A stretch of 64,000 nt of DNA. Source: Caulobacterales bacterium. GTDB lineage: Bacteria; Pseudomonadota; Alphaproteobacteria; Caulobacterales; Parvularculaceae. The stretch spans positions 9,912 through 73,911 of the forward strand of contig JACKIL010000010.1 of the NCBI GenBank assembly GCA_020638525.1. The letters are read 5' to 3'. Under the pieces are notes generated by a model that saw only the letters and a program-made list of their open reading frames with translations, was not told the DNA's origin and did no database searches. A program made the translations under genes and the position numbers. Shown here in pieces: positions 16,790 through 25,154 of the stretch. Numbering within the stretch: the stretch's first letter is position 1; each line of letters starts with the position of its first letter.

Positions 16790-18486
16790 GGTCCGGCAAG
16801 GGGGAAAGAGGCGCATTGTCAGCGGGGCGCGCGCGCCTGGCTGAACTGATTGTCGGCAGCATCTTCATTAATGTCCTGGCTGTCGCCCTGCCGATCTTCT
16901 CGATGCAGATCTATGACCGCGTGTTGCCGGGCAAGGCGGCCGCGACACTTACCGTGCTCGCCGCCGGCGCGTTAGTCGCCATTGGACTCGAAATCGCATT
17001 GCGTCTGGCGCGGGCGGATTTGATCTCCCAGAACGGCGCCGCCTTTGAGCGAAACTTGTCGCGTGCAGCGATAAATCATGCACTCAACTCATCGGTGATG
17101 GATGGAGACATCCAAACGGCGTCGCAGAAGCTTCAGAAAATGCAAGCTGTACGCTCTTTGCGCGATTTTCATTCCGGCTACGCCGTCACAGTGCTCATCG
17201 ATTTCGCCTTTGTCTTCCTCTATCTCGCTCTGGTGATGAAGATTGGCGGGCTCGTCGTGCTAGCGCCGCTCGCCATCGTCACGCTCATCATCATAAATGG
17301 CCTCGTTGGCGGCCTGAAGTTGCGTGATACGATCACCGCGAGAAAGAACGCCGACAACGTACGCTATGAATTCCTTGTCTCGACATTGCAAAGCATCAGC
17401 GCGCTCAAATGCTTTGCGCTGGGCGGACTCTTCGCGCGGCGTTACGAGCCGCTTGAATACAAGACGAGCCTTGCAAATTTCGAGGTGTCGCGCACTTCGG
17501 CTCAGATCCTGAACACCAGTATGGTTCTCGGTAACCTGATGACTGCTGTAGTCGTGACGCTTGGCGTGACGACAGCGGTCAATAGCGGGCTCTCGATCGG
17601 CGCGCTCATCGCTTGCGTGCTGCTCTCGGGAAGGCTCATTCCGCCGCTCCAGCGCGGGATTATCCTCTGGATCAAATATCAGGAATATGATGCGAGCCGC
17701 ACACAATTTCTCTCGCTTTTCGAAACGCCGCAGGAGCGCGGATCGTCGGGCGATCGAGTAAGTACGGGCGGCGGCCGCCTTCTTGAGCTTCACGGCGTTA
17801 CGATTGCGCGGCGCCGCGCTGGCGCTCCTTTGCTGGCTTCATGCTCAGCTGCATTCGATGCGGGCGATCTCGTGCAGGTTCGCGCGGAGAACACTCGTCA
17901 GGCTTCGCAGGTGCTCCGTGTCGTCGCCGGGCTCGCCGGCGCGAACGAAGGTGCGATCTTCATCAACGGCAAGGAACTCGATGCCGTGCCGATGACGCGG
18001 CGGGCGGAGCATGTCGGTTATCTTGCGGCCTCCGCTGAGCTCTTTAACGGCACGATACTTGATAACCTCACCAGCTTCGGCATTCGCGACCAGCGCCGCG
18101 CCCTCGAGATTGCGCGCAATCTCGGGATCGACCGCGATGTCGCGCAAATGCCGAGCGGCTGGAACACGGTCATCAGCGGCAGGCTTAGCGACGAAGCGCC
18201 GACGGGGCTGCGCCAACGCATTGCCATCGCGCGAGTGCTAGCCGCACGACCGAAAGTCGTTCTCTTCGATGAGGCCGCAGAGCTTCTCGACAATCGAAGC
18301 TACGACCTTCTGATCTCGACGCTCATTTCGTTGCGTCAGGAATGCGTGATCCTCTTCAATACGACCGACGAAAATTTGCTTGGTCTGTGCAACCGACAGC
18401 TGGTGCTTCGCCCGGACGGAAGAACAGCTCTTTTTGGAGCAGGACGGCTCGCGCACGCGGCAGGCCGGGGGCTGATGCCAGTATGA
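16786..18486 (+). CDS. Type I secretion ABC exporter subunit with degenerate ATPase
   Basis: A 566-residue fusion of a transmembrane domain (about 20-300; motifs VALPIFSMQIYDRVLPGKAAATL and a six-helix pattern) and a nucleotide-binding domain. The first is very typical of PrtD/HlyB-type exporters. The nucleotide site is damaged: the Walker A position reads VRAENTRQASQ without the GK[ST] core, and the signature LSGGQ is replaced by LSDEAPTGLRQ. Walker B (KVVLFDEA) survives. The protein can hardly hydrolyse ATP alone and most likely pairs with the next subunit. Start ATG overlaps the substrate gene stop, and its stop overlaps the next start (ATGA both times), so all are translationally coupled. 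Confidence 0.85.
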   Translation: MRSGKGERGALSAGRARLAELIVGSIFINVLAVALPIFSMQIYDRVLPGKAAATLTVLAAGALVAIGLEIALRLARADLISQNGAAFERNLSRAAINHALNSSVMDGDIQTASQKLQKMQAVRSLRDFHSGYAVTVLIDFAFVFLYLALVMKIGGLVVLAPLAIVTLIIINGLVGGLKLRDTITARKNADNVRYEFLVSTLQSISALKCFALGGLFARRYEPLEYKTSLANFEVSRTSAQILNTSMVLGNLMTAVVVTLGVTTAVNSGLSIGALIACVLLSGRLIPPLQRGIILWIKYQEYDASRTQFLSLFETPQERGSSGDRVSTGGGRLLELHGVTIARRRAGAPLLASCSAAFDAGDLVQVRAENTRQASQVLRVVAGLAGANEGAIFINGKELDAVPMTRRAEHVGYLAASAELFNGTILDNLTSFGIRDQRRALEIARNLGIDRDVAQMPSGWNTVISGRLSDEAPTGLRQRIAIARVLAARPKVVLFDEAAELLDNRSYDLLISTLISLRQECVILFNTTDENLLGLCNRQLVLRPDGRTALFGAGRLAHAAGRGLMPV

Positions 18487-20717
18487 ACCTCTCTGACGCA
18501 CCGAGCACGGAAACAAACGCCGCCCACGCAAAAGGCAAGGACGAGATGCGTGCGCTCTATGAGCGCCTGCAATCCCTTCGATGGACGAGCGGATTCGAAG
18601 GCGCTTATGCGGCATGCTTCTGCGCTCTGCTGACATCTCTCGATCGCGCTCGAAGCGTGCGCGAAGTGACTGAGATTCTCCCGCATTATGAAGAACGCTT
18701 TGCGCTTCTCGATTTTCTGAATGCGATGGTCAATCTCGGATTCCATCCGCAGCGCCGTCGCTTCCGGTCTGGGGAGGCGATCGACACGCCTGCTCTCGTC
18801 GTCGCGGAGCGCGGCTTGACTGGGGAAGGGCGGCCGTTCGTCATTCTCGGCATCGAGGAGAAAAACGGCGCACGCGTCGCGACAGTCTTCGATGGAGAAG
18901 CGATGACTGTCCGCAGAGAAGAGCTCGCCAATTTGCGGGAACTGCGTGGCGGAGTTCTGTACGCCTTCAAGCGCCAGAAGCAGGAAAGCGTCGAGAATGC
19001 TGCGCTCATGCGCGCGGGCGCAGGCTATGGCTGGTTTCGAACTCTCGCAATTCGCTTCTACAGGCTCTTTGCGCAGATTCTCACTCTCAGCCTCTTCATC
19101 AATATTCTGGGGTTGTCGACACCGCTCTTCATCATGCTGGTCTATGATCGCGTTATCGCCGCGAGAGTGACTGAAGCTCTTCCTTACCTTGTCGCGGGCG
19201 TTTCCGCCGCGATCGCGGCGGACTGGGTGTTGCGCTCCATCAGGTCGCACAGGCTCGCCTGGATTGCGGCGCGTATGGACAACATCGTCGGAAATCTCAC
19301 ATTTTCGAAGCTTACGAAACTGCCGGCGCAGACGAGCGATAATGCTTCGGTGACAGCGCAGCTTCTGCGTCTGCGTTCCTTTGAATCGCTGCGCGATTTC
19401 TTCAGCAGTGCGGCGTTCATGTCAGTAATGGAATTGCCGTTCGTCGCGATTTACATACTCGCCATTCTGCTGCTTGGAGGTCCGATCGCCGCCGTTCCGA
19501 TCGCCTGCATTCTCGCTTATGTCGTGCTTTTTGTACTCATGCGAAAGCGTATCGGCATTGATATTCGCCGGACGGCGCATACAGGAGCGGCGAGCCAGCG
19601 CTTCCTTCTCGAAACATTCGCCAAGAAGACGGATATTCAGACCGCAGGCCTCAATCAGAAATGGGCTGAAAAATACGCAGCGCTTTCCCGGCGCGAGTTC
19701 GATGCGTTCTCCAGGCTCGTCTTCGCTGGAAATCTTGCTGAAACGCTCGCCCACGCCATCACGCTGGTGGGCGGCGTCGCAACCCTTTCATTTGGCGCGT
19801 TGATGATTTTCTCTCATCAGATGAGCGCCGGGGCGCTTATAGCTTGCCTCATTCTGACGTGGCGCACGCTAACGCCCTTCCACAATTTCTGCGCAGTCAT
19901 TCAACGCTTCGAGCAGATTCGAAACAGCGTCATCCAGATCGATGCGCTGATGGAGATCGCCGCCGATGAAGAGGAGAGGACAGGCGGCGCAGCTCTCAGC
20001 TCGTTGCGCGGGCGAGTTGCCTTCGAGCGGGTCGGCCTTCAGCTCGGCGCGCGTTCATCGCCCATTTTTATGGACCTCTCTTTCACCGCCAAGCCTGGCG
20101 AGATCATTGGTTTCACCGGACATAGCGGGTCCGGAAAGTCGCTTCTTCTGAAACTCGTTCAGGGTGTTTACGAAGCTTCATTCGGCGCCGTTCGCGTGGA
20201 TGGCTTTGACATTCGCCAGCTCGACTCGAACCGCCTTCGCCGGATGATCTCCTACATCCCGCAACAGCCACAGCTTTTCACTGGCACGATTGAAGAGAAC
20301 GTTAGGCTTGTACGACCTGAGGCGACGAGCGACGAGATCTGGGCGGCTCTGGAAATGGCTGGCGCAGCCGAACAGATCAAAGCGCTGCCCGACGGCGTAT
20401 TGACGGATGTGACGAAGGATCGGCGCCTGTCCTTCGAACTGCTCATGCAAATCTCGATTGCCCGGGCCTATCTCCTCGACGGCAAACTCTTCCTAATCGA
20501 TGAGCTCCCGAATTCACTCCTGATGAACTCGGCCGGCAAACGCTTACGCATGTTTCTGCGCGAAAGCGCTGGGCGGCGATCCGTATTCATCGCCTCGCAG
20601 AATCCCGAAATGCTCGACCTCTGCGATCGGGTTTTCGAGGTGACTTCATTCGGTCTGAAGCCGGTTCGAGACAATTCTTCCTCAAACGGAAAATCTGCAA
20701 TGGAGAGGGTGGCGTGA
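18483..20717 (+). CDS. Type I secretion ABC exporter subunit with N-terminal C39-like domain
   Basis: A 744-residue exporter. The first 150 residues resemble the peptidase-like (C39-like) domain of LapB/HlyB-type exporters but show no clear catalytic Cys-His pair, so a docking rather than cleaving role is likely. The membrane domain follows (ILGLSTPLFIMLVYDRVIAARVTEALP). The ATPase has a good Walker A (GHSGSGKSLLLKL), a Q-loop (SYIPQQPQLFTG) and Walker B (LFLIDELP). Its signature is LSFEL instead of LSGGQ, and the H-loop His is replaced (ASQNPEML). With the partner at 16786-18486 it would give a strongly asymmetric heterodimer. The start at ATG 18483 overlaps the previous stop; an in-frame upstream extension exists but lies inside the previous gene. 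Confidence 0.87.
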   Translation: MNLSDAPSTETNAAHAKGKDEMRALYERLQSLRWTSGFEGAYAACFCALLTSLDRARSVREVTEILPHYEERFALLDFLNAMVNLGFHPQRRRFRSGEAIDTPALVVAERGLTGEGRPFVILGIEEKNGARVATVFDGEAMTVRREELANLRELRGGVLYAFKRQKQESVENAALMRAGAGYGWFRTLAIRFYRLFAQILTLSLFINILGLSTPLFIMLVYDRVIAARVTEALPYLVAGVSAAIAADWVLRSIRSHRLAWIAARMDNIVGNLTFSKLTKLPAQTSDNASVTAQLLRLRSFESLRDFFSSAAFMSVMELPFVAIYILAILLLGGPIAAVPIACILAYVVLFVLMRKRIGIDIRRTAHTGAASQRFLLETFAKKTDIQTAGLNQKWAEKYAALSRREFDAFSRLVFAGNLAETLAHAITLVGGVATLSFGALMIFSHQMSAGALIACLILTWRTLTPFHNFCAVIQRFEQIRNSVIQIDALMEIAADEEERTGGAALSSLRGRVAFERVGLQLGARSSPIFMDLSFTAKPGEIIGFTGHSGSGKSLLLKLVQGVYEASFGAVRVDGFDIRQLDSNRLRRMISYIPQQPQLFTGTIEENVRLVRPEATSDEIWAALEMAGAAEQIKALPDGVLTDVTKDRRLSFELLMQISIARAYLLDGKLFLIDELPNSLLMNSAGKRLRMFLRESAGRRSVFIASQNPEMLDLCDRVFEVTSFGLKPVRDNSSSNGKSAMERVA

Positions 20718-22069
20718 CAGCGACGGCAGCTTTGAGTGGCGTTCGAAATGCGGTTGCGGGTCGCCAGCGCGACGATCTTCGTTACCTTGCATCGTCTATC
20801 GAGCTTGAGGAGCCGACGCGTCTCAAATCCCTTGGAGGCGTCACTTACGCCGTTTCCGGCCTTGTGGCGGCATTTCTTCTGTGGGCGTCTGTTGCGAACA
20901 TTCACGCCGTCACGCGCACGAGCGGGGAGGTGGCGCCGAGTGGTTCTCTGCGTATCGTTCAACATCAGGTTGGCGGCGTCATTCGTGAAATCCTCGTTCA
21001 GGAGGGCCAATTGGTCGACGAGGGGGAAACGCTTGTGCTTCTCCAGGGTGACGGTGTCGTGGAAGATCTTCAACAGGCTCGCGAGAAGCAATTGGCGCTG
21101 CGCGCGCGTGAGGAGCGCCTTCGCGCATTCCTCGACGATCGTGAACCGGACTTCAGTCAATTGAAAAGCGCTCAACTCGGTTACGTGGAAGAGCAACGCA
21201 ACACCTTTCTCAGCATGCAGGCGGCGATCAATGAAGAGCGTAAAGTACTGGAACAGCAACGCAGTCAGAAATATCAAGCTTATTCGGCGTTGAAGGAACA
21301 GCTCTCCACAGTCGAGCGGAATCGCGAGATCACGCAGAAGATCTATGACAGCCGCAAGGAGCTAGTCAAAGAAGGCTATTATCCTCGCGTTCAGTTTCTG
21401 GAGACGGAACGCAATCTCAATGAGCTCATTGGGGCGGAGCTGCAGTTGAAGCGCGATATCGAGCTCGCGCAGACGGCGCTCGCTGAATACGATCAACGGC
21501 TCGAACTGCAGGGCGCAAAGTCTCGCGACGAGGCGTATGTCGCGCTCGACAGCATTACAGCTGAACTGGCCCAAAACAGGGAAGTCGTCGAAAAGCTCGA
21601 AAATCGCCTGAGAAGTCTCGCAGTGACGTCTCCTGTGCGCGGGCTCGTCAAGTCGATGAGCGTCAATTCCGTCGGCGGCGTCGTCGGACCCGGCCAGGTC
21701 ATTGCGGAGGTTGTTCCCCTTGATGAAGAGTTGATCGTCGAGATCAAGATTTCGCCAAAGGATATCGGGAACATTCAGGCGGGCCGCGCTGTCGACGTCA
21801 AATTCAGCGCCTATGATTATTCTCAGTTCGGCTCGATCCGCGGCACGCTCGACTATGTATCGGCGACGACTTTTTCAGGGCCGGGAGGTGAGCGTTTTTA
21901 TCGCGGCAAAGTCAAACTAGACAAAAACTATGTCGGAGACGACCCCGATCACAACATTATCATCCCGGGCATGACTGTTATGGCGGACATCATTCTCGGG
22001 GACCGCACTTTGCTCGCGCATCTTCTCTCACCCGCACAAAAAATCGCCGGCGGCGCATTCAAGGAGTAG
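20714..22069 (+). CDS. HlyD-family type I secretion adaptor (membrane fusion protein)
   Basis: A 451-residue protein with one N-terminal membrane helix (VTYAVSGLVAAFLLWASVANIHAVTRTSGEV), a lipoyl half (GGVIREILVQEGQLVDEGETLVLL), a long coiled-coil hairpin (about 110-290), the second lipoyl half (SPVRGLVKSMSVNSVGGVV) and a beta-barrel end with the GMTVMADIILGDRTLLAHLLSPA segment typical of HlyD/PrtE. It bridges the ABC exporter to an outer-membrane TolC. It starts with GTG at 20714, overlapping the exporter stop by GTGA. No TolC gene is in this operon; the NodT channel at 1661-3115 belongs to the RND pump. Confidence 0.93.
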   Translation: MTATAALSGVRNAVAGRQRDDLRYLASSIELEEPTRLKSLGGVTYAVSGLVAAFLLWASVANIHAVTRTSGEVAPSGSLRIVQHQVGGVIREILVQEGQLVDEGETLVLLQGDGVVEDLQQAREKQLALRAREERLRAFLDDREPDFSQLKSAQLGYVEEQRNTFLSMQAAINEERKVLEQQRSQKYQAYSALKEQLSTVERNREITQKIYDSRKELVKEGYYPRVQFLETERNLNELIGAELQLKRDIELAQTALAEYDQRLELQGAKSRDEAYVALDSITAELAQNREVVEKLENRLRSLAVTSPVRGLVKSMSVNSVGGVVGPGQVIAEVVPLDEELIVEIKISPKDIGNIQAGRAVDVKFSAYDYSQFGSIRGTLDYVSATTFSGPGGERFYRGKVKLDKNYVGDDPDHNIIIPGMTVMADIILGDRTLLAHLLSPAQKIAGGAFKE

Positions 22070-22072
22070 ATT

Positions 22073-23017
22073 ATGGATCACGCGACGCATCTTCCTCCTT
22101 TGGCTTCCGCGCGCGAGATATCGGAAGACGCAAGGGCCTATATTCTTTCGGGGGATGAAGCCGGCCTTTCGGCTGCCTGGCGCGTGCTCGAAGCGCGCGG
22201 GTGCTTGTGCGCGCGAGCAGCGAACGAGGCGGATCTTCTGAAGGAGTTCGCAAGCTGCAATAAAAAAAAGAAGCTCCTTCTCGTCGATTGCGGCGTCAGC
22301 GATGCGGAAGAGTTCTCCAGTCTTTCGTCGAGATTGCCAGGCGATGTCGTGACAATCGTGATCTGCAAGGGTGCGGACTATGAGAAGGTGTCTGCCATCG
22401 TAGGGCCCGGCGCTTTCATGATCCTTCGCGCTCCGATGGCGACGGAAACGCTTGAATCCGTCATCGACGCGGCGTTGCATGAAGCGGGGCGCCGCGCTGC
22501 TTTGAAAGAGGAATGTCAGCTCTATTTTGGCGCGCTTAGATGGGCGGAAGCGGCGAAGTTCACTTTCCGCACGCTCGACGAAATTGAGCCGCTCGCGCGC
22601 CTCTTGTCATCTGCATTTCCCGATCAAGAGGGGGCGATGAAGGGGCTTCGCGAGCTGATGCGCAACGCCGTCGAGCACGGCAATCTCGAAATCGGGTTCA
22701 AAGAGAAGTCCCGGCTTCTCGAAGATAACCTGCTTTCCGGCGAGATCGCGCGACGGCTCGTCGATCCGCTCTACGGCGCGCGCGTCGTAGAGGCGGTGCT
22801 CGCGCGCAAGCCGGAAGGCGTCTATGTCATCATCAAAGATCAGGGCGCAGGGTTCGACTGGCGCGAGTTCACGAAATTTTCGCCCTCGCGCGCAGCATAT
22901 AAGAATGGCCGCGGCATTCAGATCGCGCGGCTCACCTGCTTCGATAAGCTGGCGTTCAATGAAGCCGGCAATCAGGTGACGGCGTTCAGCGCCCTCAACA
23001 GCAACGCTCAGGCCTGA
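22073..23017 (+). CDS. Receiver-like protein with RsbW-type ATPase domain
   Basis: A 314-residue protein, start 3 bases after the HlyD gene stop. The first 140 residues have the alternating beta/alpha rhythm of a receiver (KKLLLVDCGVSDAEE, VVTIVICKGADYEKV, AFMILRAPMATETLES), but the acidic pocket and the phospho-Asp are not convincing, so it looks like a pseudo-receiver. The C-terminal part is a GHKL/HATPase_c_2 domain with N-box LRELMRNAVEHGNLE, G1 KDQGAGFDW and G2 GRGIQIARL, as in anti-sigma kinases of the RsbW/SpoIIAB class. Its place at the end of a secretion operon suggests a regulator of expression or export. Confidence 0.8.
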   Translation: MDHATHLPPLASAREISEDARAYILSGDEAGLSAAWRVLEARGCLCARAANEADLLKEFASCNKKKKLLLVDCGVSDAEEFSSLSSRLPGDVVTIVICKGADYEKVSAIVGPGAFMILRAPMATETLESVIDAALHEAGRRAALKEECQLYFGALRWAEAAKFTFRTLDEIEPLARLLSSAFPDQEGAMKGLRELMRNAVEHGNLEIGFKEKSRLLEDNLLSGEIARRLVDPLYGARVVEAVLARKPEGVYVIIKDQGAGFDWREFTKFSPSRAAYKNGRGIQIARLTCFDKLAFNEAGNQVTAFSALNSNAQA

Positions 23018-23020
23018 GGC

Positions 23021-23043
23021 GACCCGGCGCGCTGCGCCGGGTC
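23021..23043. terminator. Bidirectional hairpin between convergent genes
   Basis: Arms GACCCGGCGC and GCGCCGGGTC are exact complements around the loop GCT. It lies between the ends of the plus-strand secretion operon (23017) and the minus-strand permease gene (23056). No T-run follows, so it may be a weak or Rho-assisted terminator. Confidence 0.6.
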
Positions 23044-23055
23044 AAGCAAGCGTGG

Positions 23056-24582
23056 CTATTCAGCCGGCGTCGCCTTGCCGAGTTTGGAATTGTGCGTTCC
23101 GTACAGGAAGTAGACGATCACCGAGCCTGCGACGAACCATGCAAAGAAGATGAGCACGCGCATCTCGACAGTCGTGATCAGGTAGAGGCATGACACGATG
23201 CCCAGCACCGGCGTCAAGGGATAGAGCGGCACCTTGAAGCCGCGCTCGAGGTCCGGATGCGTGCGTCGCAGGTACATCACCGTGAAGCAGACGATCGCGA
23301 AGGCCGCGAGCGTGCCGACCGAAGTAAGGTCGCCGAGCGTGTTGATGTCGAAGACGCCGGCGGCGATTGCGACGACGGCGCCGACAACGATCGTGTTGAT
23401 CCATGGCGTCTTGAAGCGTGCATGCACCTTACCAAAGAGACTCGGCAGCAGGCCGTCATTCGCCATCGTGTAGAAAATGCGAGTCTGGCCGTACATGAGA
23501 ACGAGAATGACCGAGGTGAGGCCCGTGATGGCGCCGACTTTCACGGTGAGCGCGAACCATTTCCATTCCGGACCGAAAGCGTCGACGGCGACGGCGACAG
23601 GGTCTGGCACGTTGAGCGTCGTATAAGGAACGACAAGCGTCATCACCGCTGCGACAAGCATGTAAAGCGTCGTGCAGACGATGAGCGAGCCGAGAATGCC
23701 GATCGGCATGTCACGTTTCGGATTTTTTGCTTCCTGGCCAGCGGTCGAAACGGCTTCGAAGCCGATATAGGCGAAGAAGACGATTGAGGCGGCGCGCATC
23801 ACGCCGCCAATGCCGAATTCGCCGCGTTCGCCAGTCGCAGGCGGAATGAACGGTTCCCAATTGTGCATGTACTTGCCGAGATGCGGCAGAATCACCGCAA
23901 GACCGATTCCGATAAACGCGAGAATGACCGCGACTTTGATGGCGACGATGATGTTGTTGACGGTCGCCGATTCCGAAACGCCGACCATCAGCAGGAGAGC
24001 AAGCGCACCGCAGACGAGGGCGGCCGGCATGTTGAAGAGGGCGGTGATCGTTTCGCCGTCCGCGAGCGTGATGACATGGCCCATCGGCGCCGTAAGCACT
24101 GGCGGAATCACCAGTCCGAAGTCTCGTAATAGGCTCACTACATACCCTGACCAGCCGACGGCGACGACCGAAGCGGCGAGGCCATATTCAAGCAGCAACA
24201 GCGCGCCCATGATCCATGCAGCGAACTCGCCAAGCGTCGCATAGGAATAAGTGTAGGCCGAACCTGAAACCGGCAGCACGGAGGCGAGCTCCGCATAGCA
24301 AAGACCGGCGAAGGCGCAGACAATGCCGGCGACAACGAAGGACAGCATGACGGCAGGCCCAGCGTGAAGCGCGGCTGCATTGCCCGTCCGCACGAAGATG
24401 CCAGCCCCGATGATGCAGCCGATGCCGAGGAAGATGAGGTTGAGCGGCCCGAGCGTTCGCTTGAGCTCTCCCCGCGAATACTCCGCCTGGACCTGTTCGA
24501 CTGTCTTGCGTCGAATGAGCCCGCTGGCGAAGCTCGGCCGCGTTTCGACAACGGGCTGTTTCGCTGACTTGTTGTCACTCAT
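23056..24582 (-). CDS. APC-superfamily amino-acid permease
   Basis: A 508-residue transporter with about 12 to 13 membrane segments. The N-terminal motif GPLNLIFLGIGCIIGAGIFVRTGNAAA is the unwound TM1 substrate-binding signature of the cationic amino-acid/YfnA-type permeases. The central segment IVFFAYIGFEAVSTAGQEAKNPKRDMPIGI is also diagnostic. It takes up an amino acid by proton symport or exchange; which one cannot be told. It is transcribed alone, away from the indolic degradation operon that begins about 570 bases upstream of its start. Tryptophan-type uptake would fit the neighbourhood but there is no direct evidence. Confidence 0.92.
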   Translation of the reverse strand: MSDNKSAKQPVVETRPSFASGLIRRKTVEQVQAEYSRGELKRTLGPLNLIFLGIGCIIGAGIFVRTGNAAALHAGPAVMLSFVVAGIVCAFAGLCYAELASVLPVSGSAYTYSYATLGEFAAWIMGALLLLEYGLAASVVAVGWSGYVVSLLRDFGLVIPPVLTAPMGHVITLADGETITALFNMPAALVCGALALLLMVGVSESATVNNIIVAIKVAVILAFIGIGLAVILPHLGKYMHNWEPFIPPATGERGEFGIGGVMRAASIVFFAYIGFEAVSTAGQEAKNPKRDMPIGILGSLIVCTTLYMLVAAVMTLVVPYTTLNVPDPVAVAVDAFGPEWKWFALTVKVGAITGLTSVILVLMYGQTRIFYTMANDGLLPSLFGKVHARFKTPWINTIVVGAVVAIAAGVFDINTLGDLTSVGTLAAFAIVCFTVMYLRRTHPDLERGFKVPLYPLTPVLGIVSCLYLITTVEMRVLIFFAWFVAGSVIVYFLYGTHNSKLGKATPAE

Positions 24583-25154
24583 TGATTCTTATTCCCTTGC
24601 TGACCGCGCTTCGGCGGGGCGTGTTTCAACTGGAGTGCAGATGTCTGTTAGGTGAGCAGGGCGGGCGCGCAGGAAAAAATTCTGCGCGGGGGAGGACTGT
24701 CTGCAATGGAGGTGGCGGGCGCGCGCGAAGGCGACATAGATCAGCTTTTTCTCCACAGCGCCCCAAGGAGCTGGCTACGGGCCGCGCTGCCAGCCCGGCA
24801 CACTGCTCCAATTCTGGAATAATGCAAACTAGAACGAATAGGGGGCGCGACCGGCGGGAGCAGAAAATCGCGCAGGAATCCGAGGTGTCTGAGCTCAATA
24901 AATTTATTTACTTCAATGGGTTGAGCGTGTTTCGCGCAGGCGAATTCCTAGTGAGCGTCCGCAAGTCCGTCCCTCCGGCGCCGGATCGTCTGCGGACAGC
25001 TCAAAAGACGCCCACTTTGGTAGTCGGTGAACGGATTTTGCGGCGCCGAAAAAGAATCAATTGAAATGTAAAGTATCTGCCTTTACCATCATTGAGCACA
25101 TCATCGCGGCGTCCGCGCGATTTCGTCGCCTCTGTCTTCGCAAGGGAGCCCGAA
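24583..25154. promoter_or_regulatory. Long divergent control region of the permease and IorAB operon
   Basis: A 572-base gap without a convincing gene; a 160-codon frame in it has no family resemblance and poor initiation. It contains an AT-rich palindrome AATAAATTTATT at 24897-24908 and an inverted repeat GTAAAG-N7-CTTTAC at 25068-25086, both standing out in GC-rich surroundings. They are candidate sites for the MarR regulators of the degradation operons. Its length would also allow an untranslated leader before iorA. Confidence 0.5.
25068..25086. promoter_or_regulatory. Inverted repeat upstream of iorA, candidate operator
   Basis: GTAAAG at 25068-25073 and CTTTAC at 25081-25086 form an exact 6-bp inverted repeat with a 7-base spacer, about 70 bases before the likely start of iorA. 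Spacing and size are in the range of MarR-family operators. The binder is inferred only from position. Confidence 0.4.

Noticed and set aside
24582..25064. 160-codon frame in the control region before iorA
   Set aside because: Arg-rich, no family resemblance and no good initiation site; the stretch reads as a promoter/leader region.
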